Assembly (NCBI RefSeq): GCF_015476235.1
Contig: NZ_CP064338.1
Coordinates: forward strand, 1,674,001-1,738,000
Direction: 5' to 3'
Source of the DNA: Caldimonas thermodepolymerans
GTDB lineage: Bacteria > Pseudomonadota > Gammaproteobacteria > Burkholderiales > Burkholderiaceae_C
DNA: 64,000 bases
Shown: positions 49,207 through 59,220 of the stretch, piece by piece
Layout of the letters: every line of letters begins with the position of its first letter
How positions within the stretch are numbered: the first letter of the stretch is position 1
Translations under genes and position numbers: made by a program
The notes under the pieces: generated by a model
The model's database searches: none
What the model saw: only the letters and a program-made list of their open reading frames with translations
Told to the model about the DNA's origin: nothing

Positions 49207-49971
49207 ATGCTCAACGCGCTGAAACGTCTGTTCGCGGGGAAATCCGTCGAGGTCGACTGGCCCGCCGTCGAGGCCTGGGCTCGCCACCTGGGCCTTGGCC
49301 TGAGGCACGAACGCGACCCGTTCAAGGTGGTGTGCGAAGGGGCGTTCGACGCCGCACAGCGCTGGCGCCTGGAGTACGGCACCCCGCAGCGCGACTACAT
49401 CGAGGGCCACGAGCTGCGCGCGCGCGTGGAGCTGGACCTGCCGCCCACGCTCAACGTGCTGCTGCTGTCGCGCCCGCTGAAGGAGCAGCTGGAGGCCGCG
49501 GCCTTCGAGCGCTTCACCCAGGCCATGGCCACGCGCATCGACACCGCCTCGCCGGAGGAAATGCGCTGGCTGGCGATGTATCCCAAGGTGGCCCTGCGCG
49601 CCAGCGAAGCGCTGCGCACGCGCTACAGCCTGGTGGCCAACGCGCCGGCGGCGGCGCTGGCCTGGCTCGACGGCCGGCTGGCCCAGCGGCTCGGCGAGCA
49701 TGCCGCCGGCATGCAGGACGCGCCTTTCGTGCTGATGACGCTGCGCGGGCGCCTGTACCTGCGCCAGGCGGCCGCGGCCCCGCTCAACGTGCAGCTGCTC
49801 GAGGAGACGCTCGACCTGCTGAAGCTCGCCTCCGCGCGCGCCCGCGAGACGCTGGCGCAGTGGACGGAGGACGACGACGGTTCCTGGGTCAGCACCACCT
49901 CGCACGCCTGGGCGATCGACACCCACATCGACCTGCCGCTCGACCCGCTGCCCGGCGCCGAGCCGCGTTGA
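49207..49971 (+). CDS. Hypothetical protein (254 aa)
   Basis: A soluble 254-aa protein, MLNALKRLFAGKSVEVDWPAV to the acidic/proline-rich end PLDPLPGAEPR. It has no signal peptide, membrane segment or motif I recognise. The N-terminal half mixes strands (KVVCEGAFDAAQRWRLEYG, LRARVELDLPPTLNVLLL); the second half is mainly helical. It looks like a small Burkholderiales-type uncharacterised family, but this is from memory of gene style, not a match. It stands alone between yfcG (divergent) and the acyl-CoA dehydrogenase gene (convergent). Confidence 0.65.
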   Translation: MLNALKRLFAGKSVEVDWPAVEAWARHLGLGLRHERDPFKVVCEGAFDAAQRWRLEYGTPQRDYIEGHELRARVELDLPPTLNVLLLSRPLKEQLEAAAFERFTQAMATRIDTASPEEMRWLAMYPKVALRASEALRTRYSLVANAPAAALAWLDGRLAQRLGEHAAGMQDAPFVLMTLRGRLYLRQAAAAPLNVQLLEETLDLLKLASARARETLAQWTEDDDGSWVSTTSHAWAIDTHIDLPLDPLPGAEPR

Positions 49972-49999
49972 CGGCGGCCCGGGCGGGCAGGGGCCCTGT

Positions 50000-51217
<1,218 letters not shown>

Positions 51218-51365
51218 GGGATCTCCGTCAGGTGATGCCGGGCAAGGCCGGGCAGGGTGGGCAACGGTACGGCACCCAGCATCGCGCAAACCGGCATCCG
51301 GCGCTGTCACCTAGGTGCCGCGCACCGGGTCCGGCGCGGCCGGCGACGGCCATCCTTGCGCGGGA

Positions 51366-52445
51366 TCAACCCATGCGCTGCGCGTAGCGCCAGGCCATCT
51401 CGGCCAGCGGCCGCGCGCCGGCGCCGGCCTGCTTCGCCTGCGCGCTGGAGGCCGTGCCGTCGACCACGCGTTTGGCAATGCCCTGCAGGATGCCCGCCAG
51501 CCGGAACAGGTTGTAGGCGAGGTAGAAGTCCCAGTCGGCCATCACCGCATCCGGATCGCCGCGACCGGTGCGCTCGCAGTAGCGGCGCACGTACTCGCGC
51601 TCGTCAGGGATGCCCAGCGCCTGGATGTCCAGCCCGCCGATGCCGCGGAAGGTGCCGGGCGGGATGTGCCAGGCCATGCAGTGGTAGCTGAAGTCGGCCA
51701 ACGGGTGGCCCAGCGTCGACAGCTCCCAGTCCAGCACCGCCAGCACGCGCGGCTCGGTCGGATGGAAGATCAGGTTGTCGAGCCGGAAGTCGCCATGCAC
51801 GACCGAGACCTGCTGGTCGTCGCGCGCGCTGGCCGGGATGTGTGCCGGCAGCCATTCGATCAGGCGGTCCATCGCCTCGATCGGCTCGGTGATCGAGGCC
51901 TGGTACTGGCGCGTCCAGCGCGCGATCTGGCGCTCGAAGTAGTTGCCCGGCTTGCCGTAGTCGGCCAGCCCGCGCGCGGCGAAGTCCACGCTGTGCAGGG
52001 CCGCGATGACGCGGTTCATCTCGTCGTAGATCGCGGCGCGCTCGTCGCGCGTCATGCCGGGCAGCGACTGGTCCCACAGCACCCGGCCCTCGACGAACTC
52101 CATCACGTAGAAGGCGCGGCCGATGACCGATTCGTCCTCGCAGAGCAGGTGCATGCGTGCCACCGGCACGTCGCTGCCGTGCAGCGCCTGCATCACGCGG
52201 AACTCGCGCTCGATCGCGTGCGCCGAGGGCAGCAGCTTGCTGACCGGCCCCGGCTTGGCGCGCATCACGTACTGGCGCTGCGGCGTGGTCAGCTTGTAGG
52301 TCGGGTTGGACTGCCCGCCCTTGAACAGCTCGATCGACAACGGGCCGGCAAAGCCGTCCAGGTGCTGCTCGAGGTAGGCGGTGAGTGCCTGCACGTCGAC
52401 GGCGTGCTGGGCGGAGACGGGTCGGGTGCCGGTGTAGTCTTCCAT
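51366..52445 (-). CDS. Phosphotransferase family protein (APH/ACAD10-kinase-like)
   Basis: A 359-aa kinase-fold protein. The N-lobe has GGQSNPTYKLTTPQRQYVMRAKP with the ATP-binding Lys. The catalytic loop is VVHGDFRLDNLIFHP (D and N of HxDxxxxN) and the metal Asp is in VLAVLDWELSTLGHP. This matches the phosphotransferase part of ACAD10/11, which phosphorylates 4-hydroxyacyl-CoAs before the dehydrogenase acts. The pairing with the adjacent acyl-CoA dehydrogenase supports the same two-step use of hydroxy fatty acids. It is not likely to be an antibiotic kinase. Confidence 0.85.
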   Translation of the reverse strand: MEDYTGTRPVSAQHAVDVQALTAYLEQHLDGFAGPLSIELFKGGQSNPTYKLTTPQRQYVMRAKPGPVSKLLPSAHAIEREFRVMQALHGSDVPVARMHLLCEDESVIGRAFYVMEFVEGRVLWDQSLPGMTRDERAAIYDEMNRVIAALHSVDFAARGLADYGKPGNYFERQIARWTRQYQASITEPIEAMDRLIEWLPAHIPASARDDQQVSVVHGDFRLDNLIFHPTEPRVLAVLDWELSTLGHPLADFSYHCMAWHIPPGTFRGIGGLDIQALGIPDEREYVRRYCERTGRGDPDAVMADWDFYLAYNLFRLAGILQGIAKRVVDGTASSAQAKQAGAGARPLAEMAWRYAQRMG

Positions 52446-52481
52446 TCAGGGCTTCCAGTCGTCATGCCGGGCGCGGGGCGT

Positions 52482-53186
52482 TCAGCCCTCGGCCATGGCC
52501 ATCAGCTTGTCCTTGGAGAGCACGACCAGGCGCGTGGGCTCGATGCGCACGATGCCCTCGCGCTCGAAGGCCTTGAGCTCCTGGTTCACGCGCTGGCGCG
52601 AGGCACCGAGCAGCTGCGCCAGGTCCTCCTGCGCGAGCTGCAGGCCGATGCGGATCTCGTGGCCCTGCGGGATGCCGTAGCTGCGCGCCAGCAGCAGCAG
52701 CTGCTTGGCCAGCCGCGCGGCCAGCGGCAGCGTGTTCAGGTCCTCGATGACGTTGAACATCAGCCGCAGGCGCCGGCAGTTGAGCCGCAGCAGCGCATCG
52801 TACAGCTCGACATGCTGGTGCAGCAGCTCCATGAAGTCGGGCTTGCGCACCACCAGCAGCGTCGTCTCGCCATGCGCGTGCGCGTCGTGGGTGCGCGGCA
52901 GCCCGTCGAACAGCGAGATGTCGCCGAACCAGGTGCCCGGCTCCACGTAGGTGAGGGTGATCTGCTTGCCCGACAGCGAGACGGAGCTGACCCGCACCGT
53001 GCCCTTGGCCACGCCGATCCATTCCGATGCGGGCTGGCCCCGCGACGAGAGCATCGCCCCGTCCGGCACGCGGCGTACCGTGGCCCTGGAGAGGATGTCG
53101 GAACGCAGCGCGGGCGAAAGCCTGGAGAACCAAGGTCCGGACTCGATCGTTTGGCGTTCGTCGATTGTAAGAACGGGGGTGGTCAT
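52482..53186 (-). CDS. Crp/Fnr family transcriptional regulator
   Basis: A 234-aa regulator. The N-terminal cyclic-nucleotide-binding-like barrel (residues ~20-130) has RRVPDGAMLSSRGQPASEW, EPGTWFGDISLFDGLPR and HDAHAHGETTLLVV. A C-helix follows, then a winged helix-turn-helix with LAQEDLAQLLGASRQRVNQEL. There are no Fnr-type cysteines, so oxygen sensing through an iron-sulfur cluster is unlikely. The effector is unknown. It is immediately upstream of the phosphotransferase and acyl-CoA dehydrogenase genes (36 bp), which it may control. The start ATG at 53186 has only a weak ribosome-binding site. Confidence 0.85.
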   Translation of the reverse strand: MTTPVLTIDERQTIESGPWFSRLSPALRSDILSRATVRRVPDGAMLSSRGQPASEWIGVAKGTVRVSSVSLSGKQITLTYVEPGTWFGDISLFDGLPRTHDAHAHGETTLLVVRKPDFMELLHQHVELYDALLRLNCRRLRLMFNVIEDLNTLPLAARLAKQLLLLARSYGIPQGHEIRIGLQLAQEDLAQLLGASRQRVNQELKAFEREGIVRIEPTRLVVLSKDKLMAMAEG

Positions 53187-53375
53187 GGCTTGTCGCTGAA
53201 GTGACAGGACGGCTCCGGGCCCTGGGCCTGCCGTCGCGTCGCGCAGGAGCCGCCATGCCGGGCAGCCTATCGGGTCCGGCCGCCGCCGGCCATCGGGTGT
53301 GCCTCTGAGGAATGGGGGAATGGGTGCGAGCGCCGCACGCGGTGCGGCGGGCACGGGCCGGCAGGGCGCCGGCGT

Positions 53376-54092
53376 TCAGCGCGGGGCGAGGGTGTCCTGC
53401 AGGCGCAGGTACTGCGCGAGCAGCTTCTCCATCGTGGTGTGGCGCTCGCGCTCGTGCAGCCACTGCGTCGGCGCGAGGTTGATGGCGCGCACCACGGCGT
53501 CCTCGGCGCTGACGTCGACCACGTTGATGCAGGCCGGGGCCTGCTCGATGCGGCCGAGGAAGCAGCGCTGCCCGGCCATCAGGTAGGACAGCAGCCCGCG
53601 GTTGACCGCGCCGTGCAGCACCAGCAGCAGCTGCTGCCAGCTGTCGTCGGCGAGCAGCCGCTCGAACGCCGGCAGGATGCGGTCGAGCATCTCGCCGATC
53701 GACTCGCCGCCGAGGAAGCGCGCCGATTCGTCGGCGAATCCCTGGAAGGCGCCGACGAAGGCCTCCCGCAGGCCCTCGCGCGGGATGTCGGCGAGCCGCC
53801 CGGGGCGGATCTCCTGCAGCGCAGGCTGGATCTCGATCTCCAGTTGCTGGTCGCTGGCGGCCAGCACGCGCTCGGCGGTCTGCACGGTGCGCGGCAGGCC
53901 GCTGACGATCACGCGGTCGAAGCGCACGCCCGCCGTGGCGAACAGCCGGCCCGCGGCATCGGCCTGGGCCTGGCCCGCGGCGTTCAGCGGCACGGTGTCG
54001 GGATGCACCGGCGTGCCGTCGGGCAGGAAGTAGTCGACCGAGCCGTGGCGCATCAGGTAGATGCGCCGGCGCTGGGGCCAGTGCGGCGTCAT
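53376..54092 (-). CDS. Histidine phosphatase superfamily protein
   Basis: A 238-aa phosphoglycerate mutase-like phosphatase. The phospho-acceptor His is in RRIYLMRHGSVDYF, followed by a conserved Arg in VIVSGLPRTVQTAE. A late second His lies in LLVLHGAVNRGLLSY, and a Glu-containing segment in ALQEIRPGRLADI. The substrate is unknown. It follows the enoyl-CoA hydratase gene by 18 bp, so the two are likely co-transcribed. Possible roles include alpha-ribazole phosphatase or a broad-specificity phosphatase, and nothing here decides between them. Confidence 0.85.
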   Translation of the reverse strand: MTPHWPQRRRIYLMRHGSVDYFLPDGTPVHPDTVPLNAAGQAQADAAGRLFATAGVRFDRVIVSGLPRTVQTAERVLAASDQQLEIEIQPALQEIRPGRLADIPREGLREAFVGAFQGFADESARFLGGESIGEMLDRILPAFERLLADDSWQQLLLVLHGAVNRGLLSYLMAGQRCFLGRIEQAPACINVVDVSAEDAVVRAINLAPTQWLHERERHTTMEKLLAQYLRLQDTLAPR

Positions 54093-54110
54093 GCGGGCAC
54101 CCCCGTGGCG

Positions 54111-54890
54111 TCAGCGGTAGCCCGGGGCGCGCTTGGCGAGGAAGGCATCGATGCCTTCGGCGGCATTGGGGTGCAGGAGGTTGTCGACAAAACAGTCACG
54201 CTCGGCGTCGAGTTGCTGGGGCAGGCTGCGGCCGGGCCACTGGTTCAGCAACTCCTTGCTGCTGGCCAGCGCATTCGGGGCGAGTTCGGCCAGCTGCTGC
54301 GCGATGGACAGAGCTTGCGCGAGGGCCTGCCCCTTGTCTGTCACCCGGTTGACAACCCCCCACAGGTGCATCTGCTCGGCGTCGACCGGGTCGCTCAGCC
54401 AGATCAGCTGCGTGGCCAGCGTGCGCGGCAGGGCCTGCATCAGCGCCCAGGTGGCGCCGCCGTCGGGCGACAGGCCGATGCGGTTGTAGGCCAGCGTGAA
54501 GTGCGCGTCGCGCGCGGCGACGATCAGGTCGCAGGCCAGCGCAAGCGAGCATCCGCCGCCGGCGGCCGCGCCTTCGACCGCGGCGATGACCGGCTTGGGA
54601 AAGGTGCGGATCGCCTCGATCAGCCGATGGAAGTGGTCGAGCAGGCGGGTCTGCGTCTCGGCACCCTGGCGACGGCTGCGCAGCAGCTGCTGCAGGTTGC
54701 CGCCCGAGCAGAACTGGCCGCCGGCGCCGGTGATGACGACGCAGCGTACCTCCTCGGACGATTCGGCCACGCTCAGGGCCTCGACGCCGGCGGCGACGAG
54801 CTGTTCGGACAGCGCGTTGCGGGTCTGCGGGTCGGTCAGGGTCAGGATCAGGGTGCGATCCTGACGTTCGGTGCTCAGTTCTGCAGACAT
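54111..54890 (-). CDS. Enoyl-CoA hydratase/isomerase family protein
   Basis: A 259-aa crotonase. The N-terminal strand is LILTLTDPQTRNALSEQL. Oxyanion-hole segments are VITGAGGQFCSGGNLQQL and EGAAAGGGCSLALACDL. The region of the catalytic Glu reads RIGLSPDGGATWALMQALP, where the usual Glu of hydratases (GxxPExG) is replaced by Ser-Pro-Asp-Gly. An isomerase or another crotonase reaction is therefore possible. The start ATG at 54890 is the family-typical one. It is divergent from the FimV-like gene. Confidence 0.85.
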   Translation of the reverse strand: MSAELSTERQDRTLILTLTDPQTRNALSEQLVAAGVEALSVAESSEEVRCVVITGAGGQFCSGGNLQQLLRSRRQGAETQTRLLDHFHRLIEAIRTFPKPVIAAVEGAAAGGGCSLALACDLIVAARDAHFTLAYNRIGLSPDGGATWALMQALPRTLATQLIWLSDPVDAEQMHLWGVVNRVTDKGQALAQALSIAQQLAELAPNALASSKELLNQWPGRSLPQQLDAERDCFVDNLLHPNAAEGIDAFLAKRAPGYR

Positions 54891-55051
54891 GGGCGTCGTC
54901 CCCGGTGCGCAACACGGGCCCGCACCGCGCGGGCCGTACAGGGCCGCGATTGTGCACGACCACCCAAGTTCGGGGGGCCCCAGGGACGAAGATCGCACTG
55001 GCCGTGGAACAGGCATGCTAGAGTTGCCGGATACATCTCGTCACCAATCGC

Positions 55052-57001
55052 ATGAATCATCCGGACCAGGGTCGCCAGCTGACGTTTGCAGTGGTCTTGC
55101 TGTGCGCTAGCGTCCACGCTCATGCGATGGGACTGGGGCAGGTGAACGAGCCGGCCGTGCTGGGGCATCCGCTCGACCTGCGGGTGCCGGTGCGCATGGA
55201 GCCCGGCGAACAGCTCCTGCCCGAGTGCCTCAAGGCGGACGTCAGTTTCGCCGAGCGACGCCTGTCGCCCTGGACGGTGTCTGCGACGCTCGAGCCCGAC
55301 GGGCGCGCGATCCGCGTGCGCACCGAAGCCCCCGTGGACGAGCCGGTGCTGTCGGTCGTGGTGTCGGCCGGGTGCAACCCGAGCATCTCGCGCAGCTTCA
55401 CGCTGTTCGCCGATCCGCCAGCGGCCCTGCCGACCTCGGTCGCGCAGGTCCCGCCCGCACCCGCGACCCCGGCTGTGGCTTCGCAGCCCGAAGCGCCCCC
55501 GCGGCGCCCGCAGCCGCCGCAGCGTCCCGTGGCCGCGTCGGGTCTGCCCGCGACCCCGGCCGAAGCGACCACGCCGCGCGCTTCGGGCGCCTCCCGCAGC
55601 GCGGCGCGCGCACCGCAGCGGCGCACCCCTCGCGCGGCCTCCGCAGAGGCGGTGCGCACGGCCCAGGCCGCGGTGCCCGCCGCGTCCGCACAGCGCGCGA
55701 ACGGTCCGCGCCTGCAGCTCGACGCGCTGTACGCCGACGCCACGGCGGCCCTGCCGGGGCCGGAGTCGGCCGCGTCTGCGGCAGAGGCGGCCGCCAGCGC
55801 CGCGGCCGAGGCCCGGGCGCGCGACGAGCGCCTGCAGGCGCTGGAGCGCACGCTGCAGGAGATGCGCGGCGAGGCGGCCCGTACCCGCGAGAGCCTGCTG
55901 CGCCTGCAGGCCCAGCTGGCGCGCGCCGAGCGCGACCCGCCGGTGCATCCGGCGGTGTGGGTGCTGGCGGCCTTGTGCGTGCTGCTGGCCGCGGCGCTAG
56001 CCTGGGTGCTCGCCCGCCAGTCGCGCCATGGGACGCGCTGGTTGCAGTCGGCGCTGGCCCCGGAAAGCCGGCGCGGCGAGCTGGCCGAGGCGGCGCCCGC
56101 GTCCCGGCCGGCGGTGCGTGAGGCCGATGCGCCCGTCACCACGCCGGATGCCCGGCTGGCGCTGGCGGCGGTCAGTTCGACGCGACGCTGGCAGGAGGCC
56201 GAGCAGGCCGCGATGGCGCACCAGGCCGAGATGGTCGAGCGCACCGTGGTGATCCCGCGCGAGGCCTTGCCGTCCCTGCCGCAGGAGCAGGGCAACGGCT
56301 CGCACAGCGTCGAGGAGCTGATCGACCTGGAGCAGCAGGCCGAGTTCTTCATCGTGCTCGGCCAGGAAGAGGCCGCGATCGACCTGCTGCGCAGCCACCT
56401 GTCGGGACACCCGGACAGCAGCCCCCTGCCGTACCTGAAGCTGCTGGAGCTGCACCAGCGGCGCGGCGAACGCCCGCAGTACGAGGAGATCCGCGCCCGC
56501 TTCAACGAGCGCTTCAACGCCTACGCCCCGGCCTGGGACGAGGCGCTGTCCGAAGGCCGCTCGCTGGAGGACTACCCGAGCGTGATCGCGCGCCTGCAGG
56601 CGCTGTGGAGCAGCCCGCACCATGCACTGGAAGTGCTCAAGGCCTCGCTGCTGCGCACCGACCCGACCTCGCAGCCGTTCGATTTGCCGGCCTACCGGGA
56701 GCTGCTGCTGCTGTACTCGATCGCGCGCGAGCGGGTCGAAGCCTCGCCGTACCAGGAGGTGGACATCCTGCTGCCGCTCGGCGAGGAGGACGAGGAAGCC
56801 ATTACCGGGTTCTCCCACTCGATGCTGGAACCCCTGAGCGCCACCACGCCGGTCGCGCCCTATGCCGGACCCGAGCCGGCGGTGCAGGTGGACCTGGAAC
56901 TCGAGCCGGCGCTGCCGCCGGCCGGGCCGCCCAGCAGCATCGACTTCGAGCCGCTGCACCTGGAGCTGCCCGACGAAGCCCCCCGGCGCAAGCCGGATTG
57001 A
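55052..57001 (+). CDS. FimV-like protein (short form)
   Basis: A 649-aa protein. A signal peptide (LTFAVVLLCASVHAHAMG) is followed by a FimV-type N-terminal domain of about 110 residues (GLGQVNEPAVLGHPLDLRV to SRSFTLFADPP). A long Ala/Pro/Arg-rich linker and a coiled coil (about 245-295) come next, then one transmembrane helix (PAVWVLAALCVLLAAALAWVL, ~305-325). The cytoplasmic part has TPR-like helices (IDLEQQAEFFIVLGQEEAAIDLL). FimV scaffolds polar type IV pilus machinery; the LysM domain seen in long FimV proteins is not evident. It stands alone, divergent from the enoyl-CoA hydratase gene. Confidence 0.7.
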   Translation: MNHPDQGRQLTFAVVLLCASVHAHAMGLGQVNEPAVLGHPLDLRVPVRMEPGEQLLPECLKADVSFAERRLSPWTVSATLEPDGRAIRVRTEAPVDEPVLSVVVSAGCNPSISRSFTLFADPPAALPTSVAQVPPAPATPAVASQPEAPPRRPQPPQRPVAASGLPATPAEATTPRASGASRSAARAPQRRTPRAASAEAVRTAQAAVPAASAQRANGPRLQLDALYADATAALPGPESAASAAEAAASAAAEARARDERLQALERTLQEMRGEAARTRESLLRLQAQLARAERDPPVHPAVWVLAALCVLLAAALAWVLARQSRHGTRWLQSALAPESRRGELAEAAPASRPAVREADAPVTTPDARLALAAVSSTRRWQEAEQAAMAHQAEMVERTVVIPREALPSLPQEQGNGSHSVEELIDLEQQAEFFIVLGQEEAAIDLLRSHLSGHPDSSPLPYLKLLELHQRRGERPQYEEIRARFNERFNAYAPAWDEALSEGRSLEDYPSVIARLQALWSSPHHALEVLKASLLRTDPTSQPFDLPAYRELLLLYSIARERVEASPYQEVDILLPLGEEDEEAITGFSHSMLEPLSATTPVAPYAGPEPAVQVDLELEPALPPAGPPSSIDFEPLHLELPDEAPRRKPD

Positions 57002-57019
57002 GCGGCGACGGTCGCGTCC

Positions 57020-58210
57020 TCAGAGGCGCGCCAGGCGCTGCAACGCTTCCTGCAGCGTCTCGTCCTTCTTGGCGAAGCAGAAGCGCACCACGCGCTGCTC
57101 GCGCCCGCCGTCGTAGAACACCGACAGCGGGATCGCCGCCACGCCGATCTCGGTGGTGAGCCAGCGGCAGAACTCGAGCTCGCTGCTGTCGCTGATCGCG
57201 CTGTAGTCCACGCACTGGAAGTAGCTGCCTTCGCTGGGCAGCACGCGGAAGCGCGTCTGCGCCAGCCCGGCGCGGAACAGGTCGCGCTTGCGCTGGTAGA
57301 ACGCGCTCAGCCCCAGGTAGGGCGACGGGTCGTCCATGTAGCGTGCCAGCCCGTGCTGCACCGGCGTGTTGACCGTGAACACGTTGAACTGGTGCACCTT
57401 GCGGAACTCGGCGGTCAGCGGCGCCGGCGCGGCCACGTAGCCGACCTTCCAGCCGGTCACGTGATAGGTCTTGCCGAAGCTGGAGACGATGAAGCTGCGC
57501 GCGGCCAGCTCCGGGTGGCGCGCGACGCTCTCGTGCACCCGCCCGTCGTAGACCATGTGCTCGTAGACCTCGTCGGCGATCACGACGATGTCGGTCGGGC
57601 GCAGCAGCTCGGCCAGCGCCTGCATGTCCTCGCGGGTCCACACCGTGGCGCTGGGGTTGTGCGGGGTGTTGACCAGGATGGCGCGCGTGCGCGGCGTGAT
57701 GGCTGCGGCGATGCGCGCGAAGTCGGGCCGGAAGTCGCCCGGCTCGCCGCTGCGGCCCAGCGGCACGAACACCGCCTTGCCGCCGGCCAGCTCGATGTTG
57801 GGCTCGTAGCTGTCGTAGCAGGGCTCGAGCACGATCACCTCGTCGCCCGGGCGCACCACCGCCAGGATGGCCGTCAGGATGGCCTGCGTCGCGCCGGCGG
57901 TGACGGTGATCTCCTGGTTGGCGTCGTAGCGGCGGCCGTAGACGCGCTCGATCTTGGCCGCGATCGCCTCGCGCAGCGCCGGCACGCCGGCCATCGGGGG
58001 GTACTGGTTGTGCCCGGCGCGCATCGCCTCGGTCACGCAGTCGACCAGCCGCGGGGCGCAGTCGAAGTCCGGGAAGCCCTGGCCCAGGTTCACGGCGCCG
58101 TGCTCCTGGGCGAGGGCGGACATCACCGTGAAGATGGTCGTGCCGACCTTGGGCAGGCGGGACCCGATCTCGGGGGTGCGGGGGGCGAGGGCGGTGGTGG
58201 TCGTGCTCAT
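57020..58210 (-). CDS. PLP-dependent aminotransferase (class I/II, methionine/kynurenine aminotransferase type)
   Basis: A 396-aa fold type I aminotransferase. It has NLGQGFPDFDCAPRLVD, TVTAGATQAILTAILAVV, LVNTPHNPSATVW (the Asn-Pro binding PLP), IADEVYEHMVYDG, the Schiff-base Lys in VSSFGKTYHVTGWKVG, and the substrate Arg near the end in RVVRFCFAKKDET. Closest in overall look to YbdL/KAT-type enzymes, which use methionine, glutamine or kynurenine. The neighbouring cysB makes a sulfur amino acid link plausible. The start ATG at 58210 lies 14 bp after the cysB stop on the same strand. Confidence 0.88.
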   Translation of the reverse strand: MSTTTTALAPRTPEIGSRLPKVGTTIFTVMSALAQEHGAVNLGQGFPDFDCAPRLVDCVTEAMRAGHNQYPPMAGVPALREAIAAKIERVYGRRYDANQEITVTAGATQAILTAILAVVRPGDEVIVLEPCYDSYEPNIELAGGKAVFVPLGRSGEPGDFRPDFARIAAAITPRTRAILVNTPHNPSATVWTREDMQALAELLRPTDIVVIADEVYEHMVYDGRVHESVARHPELAARSFIVSSFGKTYHVTGWKVGYVAAPAPLTAEFRKVHQFNVFTVNTPVQHGLARYMDDPSPYLGLSAFYQRKRDLFRAGLAQTRFRVLPSEGSYFQCVDYSAISDSSELEFCRWLTTEIGVAAIPLSVFYDGGREQRVVRFCFAKKDETLQEALQRLARL

Positions 58211-58224
58211 GGGGGGGCTGCAGG

Positions 58225-59178
58225 TCAGAGTCCGTAGTCCTGTCCTTCCGCGCCCATCGCGCGGATGATCAGGTTGCGGTTGAGCCGGTCGGACAGCAGT
58301 TCGGCAAAGGCATAGACGAAGTTGCGCAGGTAGGCGCCGCGCTTGAACGCCAGCCGGGCGACGTTCTGCCCGAACAGGTGGCCGGCCGGGCGCCAGACCA
58401 GCTCGCCGCCGGGGGCGAAGGCCGGGTCCTCGCGCACCGCCATCTCGGCCACGATGCCGATGCCCAGGCCCAGCTTCACGTAGGTCTTGATGACGTCCGA
58501 ATCGATGGCCTCGAGCACGATGTTGGGCTTGAGGTGCTTGAGCGCGAAGGCCTGGTCGACCTTGGTGCGGCCGGTGAAGGACGGGTGGTAGGAGATCAGC
58601 GGCTCGGCGGCCAGCTGCTCGAGCGACAGGCGCTCGGCCTTGGCCAGCGCATGGGTGGCGGGCAGCACCACCACGTGCTGCCATTCGTAGCAGGGCAGCG
58701 TGACCAGCTCGTCGAACTGCGCGAGCGACTCGGTCGCCAGCCCGATCTCGGCAGCCTCCTCGATGACCATCTGCGCCACCTGCTCGGGCGTGCCCTGGTG
58801 CAGGCTGATGTTCACCTTGGGAAAACGCTTGCGCAGCTGCGCCACCGGGGCGGGCAGCACGTAGCGCGCCTGGGTGTGGGTGGTCGCGATCGACAGCGTG
58901 CCGGCGTCCTGCTTGGAGAACTCCTCGCCGATGCGCTTGAGGTTGTTCACCTCGCGCATGATGATCTCGATGGACTTCAACACCTGCTCGCCGGGCTCGG
59001 TGACCCGTTTCAGGCGCTTGCCGTGGCGGGCGAAGATGTCGACGCCGAGTTCCTCCTCCAGCTCCAGGATGGCCTTGGAGATGCCGGGCTGGGAGGTGTA
59101 GAGCGCCTTGGCCGTCTCGGTGAGGTTCAGGTTGCGGCGCACCGCCTCCTGGACGAAACGGAACTGGTGCAGGTTCAT
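58225..59178 (-). CDS. cysB: LysR-type regulator CysB
   Basis: A 317-aa LysR-family protein. The helix-turn-helix lies at the start (NLTETAKALYTSQPGISKAILELE, residues ~18-42). The effector domain has TTHTQARYVLPAPVAQLRKRFPKV, the CysB/Cbl sulfate/N-acetylserine-binding signature. E. coli CysB activates sulfate uptake and reduction and represses itself. The start ATG at 59178 directly abuts an inverted repeat (59179-59208) that may be its own operator. It is co-oriented with the downstream aminotransferase; no cys biosynthetic genes lie adjacent. Confidence 0.93.
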   Translation of the reverse strand: MNLHQFRFVQEAVRRNLNLTETAKALYTSQPGISKAILELEEELGVDIFARHGKRLKRVTEPGEQVLKSIEIIMREVNNLKRIGEEFSKQDAGTLSIATTHTQARYVLPAPVAQLRKRFPKVNISLHQGTPEQVAQMVIEEAAEIGLATESLAQFDELVTLPCYEWQHVVVLPATHALAKAERLSLEQLAAEPLISYHPSFTGRTKVDQAFALKHLKPNIVLEAIDSDVIKTYVKLGLGIGIVAEMAVREDPAFAPGGELVWRPAGHLFGQNVARLAFKRGAYLRNFVYAFAELLSDRLNRNLIIRAMGAEGQDYGL

Positions 59179-59208
59179 ATTTCGGCCTGATCTGAAATTG
59201 GCCGAAAT
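59179..59208 (-). promoter_or_regulatory. 9-bp inverted repeat abutting the cysB start (putative autoregulatory operator)
   Basis: ATTTCGGCC (59179-59187) and GGCCGAAAT (59200-59208) form a perfect inverted repeat with a 12-base spacer, touching the cysB ATG. A -10-like CATAAT precedes it on the minus strand (59212-59207). A bound protein would cover the transcription start and translation start. LysR regulators often bind such dyads; CysB itself is the natural candidate, by inference. Confidence 0.55.
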
Positions 59209-59220
59209 TATGTCACCCGG

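Noticed and set aside
51366-52445. Aminoglycoside resistance kinase
   Set aside because: Despite the APH fold, adjacency to an ACAD10/11-like dehydrogenase gene and the overall sequence point to acyl-CoA metabolism.
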